Shown here: piece after piece, positions 46,312-55,607 of the stretch
How the letters are laid out: the number at the start of each line of letters is the position of its first letter
How positions within the stretch are numbered: the first letter of the stretch is position 1
Assembly: GCA_001931875.2 (NCBI GenBank)
Contig: MSJH02000806.1
Coordinates: 1 to 55,607 of the forward strand
Direction: 5' to 3'
Length of the DNA: 55,607 nt
From: Byssochlamys sp. IMV 00236
Lineage: Eukaryota > Ascomycota > Eurotiomycetes > Eurotiales > Thermoascaceae
Translations under genes and position numbers: made by a program
Notes under the pieces: generated by a model
Database searches by the model: none
Seen by the model: the letters and a program-made list of their open reading frames with translations, nothing else
What the model was told of the DNA's origin: nothing

Positions 46312-47431
46312 TCATTCGGCTCCCTTAACTTCTTTTTTGACCTGGATGGTCCATTTCATTTTTGCTTCGGTCTCTTTGAGCGAAGCAAGCGCCTCATCGA
46401 TAATCTTATCCTTCTGATGGCCCTTCTCGATCAATCCTCTCAGTTCTTGGTCATTCTCCTTCCTATAGGCTTCATATGACTCAAGGAGTTGCTGTGTACG
46501 CTCTGTAGCGGTCTCAATCTCTCGGTTCTTCTGGGCCATTATAACATCTAGTCGCTGGAGTTGAATATCTTTCTCGTCATTTTGGCGTTGAAGAGCCGCA
46601 AAATCCTCCCGGATACTGTTCAGCTTCTTCTGCGTTTCTGCCTTGTCTCGCTTTCCGGATTTCGCGAGGACGTCATACTGCGTCTGGGAGTAGTTCGCTA
46701 TCTCCTGGAGTTCTGCGCACTTGCGGTTGAAGTCGTCGCGAGAATCCGCCATAATCTGATGAATCTTGCGTGTCTCTCCCTCCGCGTTCTCCCGTCTGTC
46801 TCTCTCGCTTTGTAATTCACTCCTCAGCTCCTCGATCTTCCTATCTTTCCGCGAAATAGAATGTAGATTCGCCTCGTGGGAGAGCTCCAGATTCCGGACA
46901 CGTTCCGTCATATTTTGTAGTTGTGTCTTGAGCGCTTCATTATTCCGCTGGGCCTCTTCGGCTCGGGACCGGTATAGGCTGCATTCCCTCGTCAGGCGTG
47001 CAATATCCTCCTGCAGGTTGTGTATCACACGACCAGACTTTCCAGTTGCCGCATGTCCAACAGCAGAGGACCACTCTGGTGCGGCAGTGTCGCCATGTGT
47101 ATTAGCAGCGGCGGTGGGAGAAAGGCTAGTATCATCGGTGCCTGCAGAACATATTGTTCGTCAGCGGGTCGTTGCTCTCGTGGGAAGTATAGACTATTCG
47201 TCAACGGTATTACAGACCTGATGAGGGATCGACTGCGGAACCATTCTGCTGCTCAGGAGTAGATTCTCCAAAGAGACCGTTGTGTTGGTGCATGTTCAAG
47301 TAGGTTTCGACATGCGGTAGGTTCACTCGAGGGACGTCTGGAATTGCCGATACAACCATTTTCGAGTTAATAATTGTCTCACTGACATTGGGCTCTCTCC
47401 TTCCCCGCCTGAAGCGGGCCATGAAAACCAT
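46312..47431 (-). CDS. Coiled-coil protein, SHE3-like
   Basis: Exons 47218-47431 and 46312-47141, with a 76-nt intron (GTCTGT...CTGCAG), give 347 residues from the first ATG or 344 from the second (47420-47422, MARFRRGRRE). The N-terminal 100 residues are basic, then Ser/Thr/Ala-rich. From about 110 onward the protein is one long coiled coil, from SGRVIHNLQEDIARLTRECS to MKWTIQVKKE, with heptads and many Glu, Gln, Arg and Lys residues. The SGRVI motif at its entry resembles the SHE3 family (yeast She3 links RNA-bound She2 to myosin Myo4). The match is by composition and motif, so another coiled-coil scaffold is possible. The donor GTCTGT is weak but the frame across it is perfect. Confidence 0.72.
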
Positions 47432-49161
47432 TTGCTATGGAGGAGAACAGAGATCAAGGGAACCAAGACACGGAGGTACGAGTAGGAAATGACGCAGCAG
47501 GCTGATGATCGATGTCTGCCCGTCCAGATTCCTGACGATTCTCATTCGAGCTTCCGGGAATCCTGGGGGCGATCGAATTGGCAAAGAAGGGACCAAGAGC
47601 AGCGTGAGGAGCGGGACTGGAATGCGTGCCACAGAGATCAACGTACCACAAAAGGAACCAAGCTTCCAAGCTTGCATTCGTACTAGTGTGATATATTATG
47701 GACCGTTACGCTGTTTCTGCATAGATAAACATTATATTGCGTCGTCGGGGCGATAACCAAGAGTGCACGGCACCATGTGTCGCCCGGCCCTGGACGGGCA
47801 GGATGCAGATACGTAAGGATACTGAGATGAACAGTCTATTGGAATCAAAGACAAGGACGAAGAAAAGAAAAACTAGTGTGTGTTCAAACAGTATAAAAGA
47901 AGGTGAGAGATCTATCTGTGTGGCATTGGGAGTTCTTCCAAGAATGGTGGACGATAAAAGCCCGATCCGACGGGCACAACCTCTTGATGTCAGTGTTGTC
48001 TGGTAACTAATTAGTGTCCGTCAGGGACAACTGAATCCTTGTACGCTAAAACGCGGGCACTAGGAAACCCACTCATCAGCTCTGGCTGGGACGCGTATCA
48101 CTTCAAAGATGATTCTCTCATTTGAACTATGTGTTGGCAGTGAAGGTTGAAATCGTCCATGGTTGTTGCTGGGCACCTTATACCATTTGCTCCATTCGAG
48201 AATGGCAACCTGAGTGTACTTCCTTGGCCCGGCTTCGCATATAGAAATCCACAATCCCAAAATGCCACCGATGTGAGCTGTCGACATACCCGGTGTACGT
48301 TTAGCTGCTAGACATAACTAATAGCTATGCAGTCAGTAAGAGGATTTTCTCTTGATGGCTTCGCTGATGCTTGGTACAGTTCAGGTGGTGTGACTGACCA
48401 CGGAGTAAGATCTCTCGATAAGCTCTCAGGCCAGGAACCGAGGAAGGAAAATATGCCATGCAGCCCATGCTAGGAATATAACACGTCACAGCTCCTCCAA
48501 ATACAGAGCAGATATCAAGAAACACGGGTGTTAAGGAGAACCAGCTCATCACGTCAATTGAACTCTCGCTAAGAGGCACCCTTGCAATTTCCCAGTCCCG
48601 CAGCGAGACAACAACAATTTCCGGGGCCCGTCCTCGACCCTTCAATTACCTAGGTAGAGAACAAAGAGCCTCGTAGGCTGTAGCTGAGCCTGGCAATACA
48701 CTCTCTCCCAATGTTGTCTATACCTTCCAGATGGCATAACTGGAGTATGTACCATGTATGTACTTACGGTCCTCACACGGAATCAGTGTCCAGGGGCGGT
48801 ATGGTCGACTCGACAGGTCGACGGCGATCGAAGCGAAAGCAGGAGATCCATACCCACCACCATCGCGGCAGATTAATGTACGGTTTGAAATGCGCAGAGG
48901 CTCCACAGGGCTTATAGACTATTAAACATAAAGATACTCAACCATACCATAGCTACAGGCCGGCCGCCGTACATCCATTGGCTTTTCTCATGGCTTAAGA
49001 TTAAGGCAGCAGAATGCCCGCTCAGAAGGCGGTATCTCCGCGGTGCTGCTTTCTGCGGGCAGAACGCTCTGTCTCCCGTCTCTGCCTTTTGTTTCCCTTC
49101 ACCCCGGTCGTCGTAGAAAACAAAGATCTGAATCATTTTTTCAAGCCACCTGACATCCAGA
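47432..49161. other. Intergenic region with a doubtful open frame
   Basis: 1730 bp. On the minus strand, frames at 48325-48645 (SWFSLTPVFLDICSVFGGAV) and 48060-48287 (GPRKYTQVAILEWSKWYKV) might be exons of a small gene, but I could not find a convincing splice between them or a family. The rest appears non-coding. Confidence 0.35.
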
Positions 49162-49249
49162 TCCGGGATGGTCTAACGGTCATGATTTCCGCTTGTCATC
49201 CGAATAGGAACGAGCGCGGGAGACCGGGGTTCGACTCCCCGTCCCGGAG
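49162..49249 (+). tRNA. tRNA-Asp(GTC), copy 1, 16-nt intron
   Basis: A full cloverleaf: acceptor TCCGGGA pairs with TCCCGGA, discriminator G at 49249, T-arm GACCGGGGTTCGACTCCCCGT. The anticodon arm TCCGC-TTGTCA-intron-C-GCGGG gives anticodon GTC. The intron, TCCGAATAGGAACGAG, sits after position 37, the standard site. G73 and GUC are the main aspartate identity elements. T runs at 49254-49258 and 49261-49267 act as RNA polymerase III terminators. Confidence 0.92.
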
Positions 49250-49690
49250 TATCTTTTTGCTTTTTTTACCCCGGTTTGGGCCTCCATAACATTGGGATAC
49301 CTTAGTCTGCGATGCATTATTCACTTTTCTGAAGGCGCTAGCTTGGTTGTATAAGCTGAAGCATAACTACTATCGATAGTTAACTGTTATGTGACTATGT
49401 AAAACTGAATTTACTGTTGCGCATTCTTGTTTAAGAGACGAGGCACGACATTATTACTCATTCTCTAATTTATTACAAACTATTTAGCATAACAGCTAAC
49501 AGAGCGAAAGTAGTACTAAATCTAGATTACATATAGCTTCAAATAGAATTTCATTGGCATCTTAGTTAGTACTAGTGCTTCACGAAAAGTAAATGCATCC
49601 CACTGTACTCCGTAGATGCCGCGTCCACAGAGGCTTTCTGCAACAGTGTACGCTGATCTAGTCAATTATGAAAATATGCTTCATTCCCAA
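49250..49690. other. Spacer between tRNA copies 1 and 2
   Basis: 441 bp, AT-rich after the polymerase III terminator of copy 1. No gene or obvious repeat seen. Confidence 0.6.
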
Positions 49691-49777
49691 TCCGGGATGG
49701 TCTAACGGTCATGATTTCCGCTTGTCATTCGCAAGAAACGAGCGCGGGAGACCGGGGTTCGACTCCCCGTCCCGGAG
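49691..49777 (+). tRNA. tRNA-Asp(GTC), copy 2, 15-nt intron
   Basis: The mature sequence looks identical to copy 1. The intron differs in length and sequence, TTCGCAAGAAACGAG. Terminator T7 follows at 49778-49784. Confidence 0.92.
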
Positions 49778-51767
49778 TTTTTTTGGCCTTCTCGAAAGGG
49801 TATTTATTGCAGGCAGATATTCTTATTTTTTTGCCTGAGAGCGGAGAAGACACGCAGTCTACAATCTACCTCAGGTCTAGAGTCATTTGTCCACTTTCTC
49901 CAACGATTTATATCACAGAAGGGTAATATAAGCGTGCGGCTCCTCATAGAATGGCTTATGAGTATTACGTTGCATCTGCAATAAACCGGGAATGGTGCCT
50001 TTGACCTTGGGAAAGAAGCGAGATGTGTGACCACGATGGTATCATTATCTTCTGTAGACTGTATAGAGGTACATGGTTGTCTCTGTAGATTACTTTTGAC
50101 ACGATTCAACACCTTTAGATACCTAGGTATACTTTGAGATTCCCATTCGAATTCCACACTACTAAAACCCCTTCTTTTTTCAGCAGCTCATATGATGCCG
50201 GAGTCTACGAGCGAACGTAAGCGTGCTCTCCGTCGCTTCGAGCTCTTCCAACGAAATCCTCATCACACATGGCAGTGCGTAGACATAGGATCTCAGACAG
50301 ATCATTAATCGAAACCAGCATAGGTTGTTGCAGCAGCTCTTGGAGGATAATTTGATAGTTATATGTAGTTTGCATTTCTAAGATTTTCATACAGGATCTT
50401 GTGAAGACCAGGCCATCCTCAAAACACCATGGACTACCTTCAAAGTGGTAAAAAGGACGCAGTGAGTTCAAACTTGGTAGCTTGTGGCGTGGTGACTTTC
50501 TGATTCTCTGGTGTCTCCCCACAAAATGAATTTCTATTCCTTGGAGACGTATGCAATAGGTTCCTGCAGTTGAAGTTGTGTAAGATCTGCGCCTCATTGT
50601 AATTTCGATGGCCTTTCATGCGACAAATCGACCTGGAATCTTTTCTAACTGATGTGTACGGTATTCTAGGTCTTCCATATCTTCGTGCGTCGGAGAACAT
50701 ACATGGAAGCTAACGAAGAGGAGGATAAGGAAGCGAGAGGAAGGCAAAGGATGTAGTACCACTCATATGTCAGTTAATAGTCCAAGTCACAGAGATAAAT
50801 CTGCAGAGGTGGTAGGGGGATGAGTTTCGATCGGTTTCTTGTTCTGCTAGTTTTCTCTTTTCTTGGTATCACAAAATACACAGAATATGTCACGCACTGC
50901 TGGAGACACCAGCCAGGGTCAATTAAAGGGAATTCGGTATTATTCAGCCCTCTTTCCCCTCCTGGTATTAAAATAACGCAAAAGTAAAATTGGGTATTAT
51001 ATAATATGTGTGCAGATCAGGATGGCAATATGCAAAGCAGTAGACCCCTCGATATCACCGACAGCAGCAGAGGGGAAAGTTATGCGGTTTTGCCCTTCGG
51101 GCTTCTCTATTTGATATACATTCAAATGTGCTTAGTGAAAGTTAAACTCGATATCGAGCACAGTATAATCTGCTCTAGACGAGTACGTTTCAACAATTAG
51201 CATATAGTCATGTTCGTTTGGTGTCCTAATGCGTCGGTGCATCAGAAAGGACCGCCTTGTGTCCGACGCAGGTGGAATACTATCATACCATAAAACAATT
51301 CTAGCTCTAGACCGTCTATCGGGGGCAAAAGGGTAAAGACTCGGTGCAGGGTTATACCTACGGGACAGGCAATGACATGATCGATATTCCGGATGTGCTT
51401 CGCCGATAACAAGGGCAGGGGCTGTCTCCATCGACAAGAAGCCCATCTGAAGTGGTAATAAGGTCACAATTGCAGCTAAATATTGGTGTTCGTTAATATA
51501 CAGGTGAAAGTGGCAGTAAAAGCGAATATGTCCTCTGGGTTTTACAAGAGAAATCAACATCATCGCCAGTATCTCTAACAGCCACTGCGTAACTAGAGGC
51601 TGGATGAGTCGATATTTATTTCGTTTCGTTTGCTGCCGTACAGAAATGTTATCTGTTGTCTTGTATAAAAAGGGCGCTTTCAATTAAAAAAAAAAAAAAA
51701 GGAGCAATGATGGCAACGCGATGCTCCTGACACTGAAAGTGTGTTTATTCGAAAACAAAAAAGTATA
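49778..51767. other. Central spacer of the tRNA cluster
   Basis: 1990 bp between the inward pair of tRNA genes. Minus-strand frames at 50205-50597 and 51132-51683 lack family resemblance. A run of about 15 A lies at 51686-51700. No gene is supported. Confidence 0.5.
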
Positions 51768-51854
51768 CTCCGGGACGGGGAGTCGAACCCCGGTCTCCCG
51801 CGCTCGTTTCTTTCGAATGACAAGCGGAAATCATGACCGTTAGACCATCCCGGA
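51768..51854 (-). tRNA. tRNA-Asp(GTC), copy 3, 15-nt intron
   Basis: Minus-strand copy with the same mature sequence. The intron, TTCGAAAGAAACGAG, differs from that of copy 2 at one base. A run of six A at 51757-51762 on the plus strand supplies the terminator. Confidence 0.92.
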
Positions 51855-53225
51855 TTACTTAATCAAGCTTCTCGGATTCTGCTATATCAATTGTTCACAC
51901 AGCAAGAGACGCGCACTCAGTCTACTGTTACAGCGAAGGTCTGGATGCAGACAGAGCACAGCATAAACCGACACCCTGCATTGCCTTCGACTCTTATTCT
52001 GTCGAACCTGTATTGTTTCTGTAGATACTAAGCATTAAGCTCTTAGTGAAATAGTGCTCGATAGTACGCATGAACAGATATTTTGTCTGTGATTCTGCAT
52101 GGCTACGTAGTGTAGTGGCTTAATAGCCCCCGTATATCCCGGGAGGCAGCTTGTTATACACGGGCTCTATCCTGGATTACACTGTCTCCTTGTTCTTGCG
52201 GTATGTCAGTGGTAATTGCATGCCTCGATCGCTCGGCTTCTTGGTTTAAAGTGTTTGGCCAACTAGTCCAGTAAATATATATTCCCGCGTCACTGATCAC
52301 AACTTATGAGTAGTACATACTATGCTAGTATATGTTGTCCAGTACCACGAACGTAGAAGACAGTCACAAGAAAAGTGTCGAATCATTTAGCACGGAAGCA
52401 AGGTCTGACCTGAACGACTTGAATTGCTTGCTTGCTTCTAGATCCAGGGGGGATTTGATCCCACATTTATCTCTAGCATACAAATAATTTAGATCATAGT
52501 AACCTCGTAATCGAGTAGTAATCCAGTGGGTTCTATCCCATAATCAGGATTCAAATAATCTACCGCAACCGGATGATTGATAGATCACCTGGCGCTCGCT
52601 CTGTACGCCGACAAGAAGGAACCAATAAAACAAATATTTTACCCAATCACCGCAACCCTTGTCATCATTCTGCGAGAAGTACCGTAGAGGTCGATTCCCA
52701 CGATAGCCGAAGGATGAACCTAGCGCAGCCAACAAAGGAAACATCCGAGAACATATTTACCCAGGCCATAACCTGGAACAGAAAAACACAATGGAACCAC
52801 AGACCCGATAACATTGCTTCCACAGGAACATAGTACTAGGTTGCTGCGTACATGCGCTCCGCTCTATAGCCATGAGTGCAGAGTGACCTCGGAGCAATAA
52901 GAGGTAATGAACCGATCACACAGAGGTATTCATTCACCTAGAAGCGGAGATACCTATAGAGCAGTAGCAATACCAGAGGTTCATCTTGACCGTCGATCAG
53001 ACATTAGAGGTTATTGCAGTACTGCATGCTTGTCTTTTGCTGCCTGTCTGCACTTTTGTTCTGCCAGACCAAAAAAGGACAATCGGAAATGAAGCTGGGT
53101 TCCGCAGCTATACATTATTATTGTACGCTTAACCCTCTGTAAATGCGAAGCAAAAGGAGGAAGGAATTAAAAAAAAGGGTTATTATTATACTCAACTATC
53201 CTAAGATGGCGGAGGCAAAAAGCAA
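51855..53225. other. Spacer between tRNA copies 3 and 4 with a dispersed repeat
   Basis: 1371 bp. It contains repeat copy B (52376-52472) and near 52490-52580 short tRNA-like fragments that do not fold into a whole tRNA. No protein gene is supported. Confidence 0.5.
52376..52472 (-). repeat. Dispersed repeat, copy B
   Basis: Reverse-strand match to 6824-6921. Shared text includes CTAGAAGCAAGCAAGCAATT and CCGTGC with an ATTCGACA-like end. Differences are mostly transitions. The segment GGGATCAAATCCC resembles a tRNA T-arm more closely than the same part of copy A. Confidence 0.65.
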
Positions 53226-53313
53226 CTCCGGGACGGGGAGTCGAACCCCGGTCTCCCGCGCTCGTTCCTATTCAGATGACAAGCGGAAATCATGACCGTT
53301 AGACCATCCCGGA
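53226..53313 (-). tRNA. tRNA-Asp(GTC), copy 4, 16-nt intron
   Basis: Minus-strand copy with the same mature sequence. The intron, TCTGAATAGGAACGAG, differs from that of copy 1 at one base. The terminator is T5 (A run 53217-53221 on the plus strand). Confidence 0.92.
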
Positions 53314-53711
53314 TGATGATTATGATAGGCTCCCAGAACTATGGTATATGAGGCAAATATGAGGCAAATACTCGAGGAGTTGTTTTCGATGGCAATCTGC
53401 TTTAATAGTGCATCGAATACTAGACACGAGGCTCTAAACTTGCCTCATCAGTTCGTATATATGGAGGTCTGCCACTAATCGATGCCTATATTCAAAATGA
53501 AGAAGCATAACCTCTTGCGAAGAGCATTCCATCCTGTGTTCGAGAGATCGACAAAGCGACGGAAAGAATGAGTAACAGTCATTAACAATTTTTTCCTGCT
53601 AACATATACATGTGCATCGTATGCCGAGGCCAGTTGCCTTGAAGTCCAGACGTAGATTGCAAACAAATATCGAAGGTCCACCGGCTGCATATAGTCTTAA
53701 GACATAGCGAT
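53314..53711. other. Intergenic region
   Basis: 398 bp between tRNA copy 4 and the GPI protein gene. It contains a short direct duplication near 53350-53370 (ATGAGGCAAAT twice). No gene seen. Confidence 0.5.
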
Positions 53712-54509
53712 TTACATGACATAGAATGCAGCGAACAAGCTCAAAATCAGAGCCACTGAACCCGTAAGCGAAGAAGCACCACCAGTAGAGGCAGTTGCTA
53801 GCCCGTTCTTTGCATTGGTTGTTTTAGAGGCAGCTGAAGTTGTGGTAACGGGACCAGCAGTAGAATAAGCAGTAGAACTGAGAGTAGCTGGCTTAAATGT
53901 CGTGTTTCGGGGGGCCGCGACTGAACCAGTTCCGAAAACTGGGGTTTTGCTCGTGAGAGTTCCCTCTTTGCGGTGGCTTGCTGAAGTAGTAGTCGAAGAG
54001 CTGGTCACAGCCGTGGTCAAGCGGCTTGAAGTAGCTGCTGAATGGACAGTTGCGGCTGGTGTCGATGTTGCTGATGCTGCTGATGCCGTTGAAACGGGAG
54101 CGGCACTCACAGAACCACCAGAGAGAGTGATAAGACCAGAGTAGTTAACCTGACCATCTTGAGTAATTTGGAAAGCATAGTCAGAACCGTCCGTCAAGTC
54201 AGGGCTTGGTGTCCACTGAAAAGTGCCACCTCGGGCATCCGACGTAAGGACTTCGACATTCTTCAAATCATTCGCATCGCCCCTTTTCAGAGTAATGGTC
54301 ACAGGCTTCACAAAACCGCGGTCAATGACTTGAAATGATTATGTCCTTGATGCAGTAGAACTTACACTATCGGTAGCTCCGGTCCATCTAAGGGTGGCCG
54401 GTTGTCCGACTGTCACGGCAGGCGGCCACTCTGTAAAGGCAACTTTCCCTTGTGCAACGACGGAGGTAACGAGCAGCGCGGCAGCGAATAAAGAGGTGAG
54501 TAGACGCAT
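53712..54509 (-). CDS. GPI-anchored Ser/Thr-rich cell wall protein, Kre9/Knh1-like N-domain
   Basis: Exons 54366-54509 and 53712-54305, with a 60-nt intron (GTAAGT...GTGAAG), give 245 residues. The signal peptide is MRLLTSLFAAALLVTSVVAQ. A beta-sandwich domain follows to about 110 with the family text FTEWPPAVTVGQPATLRW, then PVTITLKRGD, GGTFQWTPSPDL and DYAFQITQDGQVNYSG. The next about 110 residues are a Ser/Thr/Ala-rich stalk, probably O-mannosylated. The C-terminus is a GPI signal: small residues TGGASS, then the hydrophobic tail GSVALILSLFAAFYVM. The protein should end up in the plasma membrane or linked to wall glucan. Acceptor GTGAAG was chosen since the nearer TTCAAG leads to an in-frame stop. 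Confidence 0.9.
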
Positions 54510-55200
54510 ATCGGGCGATACTCTGAATTGGATTTGCCGAGGAGGCTTCGATCAAGCGCTGATATATGGTTAATGGCAATTTAAACAATTGCCGCAAGAA
54601 TAATCGATGAAAGCCCTATCTGTGACTGCCGGAGAGATAGATAACGCAAGACCTGAGTAGAAGAAGAATAGAAGAGCCAGATGGGATTCTGGCTTAAAGA
54701 GAAAAGCAAAGGCACGAGTCGCCCATAATTGACGATGGTCGAGACCGACTAAAGGGTAGTCGGTTCTCTTCTCGCGTACAGCCTGATGGCTGCATACTAC
54801 TCTCAATTAGTTCCACAACCCCATAAAAACTCGAGAATGTCTCAATCTTCCGCCTGTAGGTTTTGGTTTATTTTGGTTTAGAGGGGAGCCTCGTGGACTT
54901 CGGCCAAACCATAAGAAGAAAATCAAAGAGAGGCCAAAGGTCGAGAAGACGCCGCTCAAGGTGCTCGGGTATCGAAAGCCGAGGGCGCCATGGCCTAGGA
55001 CATTCCTTCTCGCAAGGAGAGGACCATTGTATGTTCTGCAGCGCGAATGTTGCATTCTTGAGAAGTAAATCTATTACCCCTTGTAGCAGTGGGGCTATCC
55101 GGGGTTGCGGACTGTCACGTTTCCCAGAATGCGGAAATATCCCGGTGGGTTGGTCGCGAGGTCGCGAGGCGGCGTCTCGCGAGGTGGCGAGGTTTTTGTT
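54510..55200. other. Promoter of the GPI gene and right flank
   Basis: 691 bp without a supported gene. At 55150-55192 a GC-rich block with repeated GCGAGG/CGCGAG words precedes an abrupt change to AT-rich sequence. Confidence 0.5.
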
Positions 55201-55607
55201 ACCAGTAGATTACTAGTAAATTACTATTTTATATTAAAATTATATTAATATATATTAATAGGGAATAAAATCTAAAATTTTTAAATCTGGCGGGGTAGTA
55301 AGTACAGGTAAATCTTATCTCGCGGGGCGGTAAGATTGTAATTGCTGTATTTTATACTAGATATTACTAAATTTACTAATAGAATTAAAACAGTTTAGTT
55401 ATAAATTACAATTATACCACCCCGCGAGACCAGGTAAATAACTGTTAGATCTGTATTAAAATTAAGCAAATACAGGCTATTAGTGCTACTAAATAAATCT
55501 GGATTTACTAATAATATTTAATATTTTTTAATAAATATTAAATAATAGATTATTAATATATATTAATATTTATTAATATATATTAATATTTATTAATATA
55601 TATTAGT
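55201..55607. other. AT-rich block, possible decayed repeat element
   Basis: Almost pure A/T except for short GC islands with CCCGCGAGA-like words (for example near 55288, 55320 and 55420). No open frame is seen. This style is typical of repeat DNA hit by RIP (C to T in repeats) in this group of fungi. Confidence 0.5.
55551..55607. repeat. 20-bp AT tandem repeat, at least 2.85 copies
   Basis: The unit TATTAATATATATTAATATT occurs at 55551-55570 and 55571-55590 and again, cut by the window edge, at 55591-55607. The array probably continues to the right. Confidence 0.85.

Noticed and set aside
52490..52580. tRNA-like fragments near repeat copy B
   Set aside because: T-loop-like words occur but the stems are incomplete and no acceptor stem closes, so this is not called as a tRNA gene.
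1..55607. CRISPR array, prophage, insertion sequence or biosynthetic gene cluster
   Set aside because: The gene content and introns are eukaryotic. No spaced identical repeats, transposase, polyketide synthase or peptide synthetase text was seen.

Overview
The window is nuclear DNA of a filamentous ascomycete, most likely from the order Eurotiales (Aspergillus or a close relative). The reasons are short introns of about 50-175 nt with GTRNGT...YAG borders, dense genes on both strands, fungal-only families (Zn2Cys6 regulators with a fungal transcription-factor domain, a Kre9-like GPI protein, an Mpo1-type dioxygenase) and intron-containing tRNA genes. I read exon boundaries by eye from splice sites, reading phase and conserved protein motifs.

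Layout, left to right. 0-10 kb, all on the minus strand: a thiamine-diphosphate 2-hydroxyacyl-CoA lyase-type enzyme with peroxisomal tail AKL; PEX5, the receptor that recognises such tails; a mitochondrial two-RRM protein whose start codon is split by an intron; and a Zn2Cys6 regulator. 10-17 kb: a second, shorter and possibly damaged Zn2Cys6 regulator, a small glyoxalase-fold protein and a C-terminally truncated myo-inositol oxygenase. 17-25 kb: a complete Argonaute, an NTF2-like orphan and the RNA polymerase II subunit RPB7. 25-44.7 kb is a housekeeping block: MPO1, mitochondrial ATP1, NAD-dependent methylenetetrahydrofolate dehydrogenase, a divergent pair for two ER membrane complexes (signal peptidase SPC2 and EMC3), a divergent pair of a secreted fasciclin protein and MMS19/MET18, and a 1233-residue orphan with a KH-like segment. 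44.7-55.6 kb is gene-poor: a coiled-coil SHE3-like protein, four intron-containing tRNA-Asp(GTC) genes in mirror arrangement, a dispersed repeat, a GPI-anchored Ser/Thr-rich wall protein and an AT-rich tandem-repeat block at the right edge.

Functional links. The peroxisomal lyase, PEX5 and MPO1 all fit fatty-acid alpha-oxidation of 2-hydroxy acids, spread over 26 kb. Argonaute is the main RNA-silencing gene in view. I found no virus, CRISPR array, plasmid feature or biosynthetic cluster. The most unusual items are the split start codon, the mirrored tRNA-Asp quartet, the repeat shared by 6.8 and 52.4 kb, stop-free introns whose length is a multiple of three, and two genes with signs of decay.
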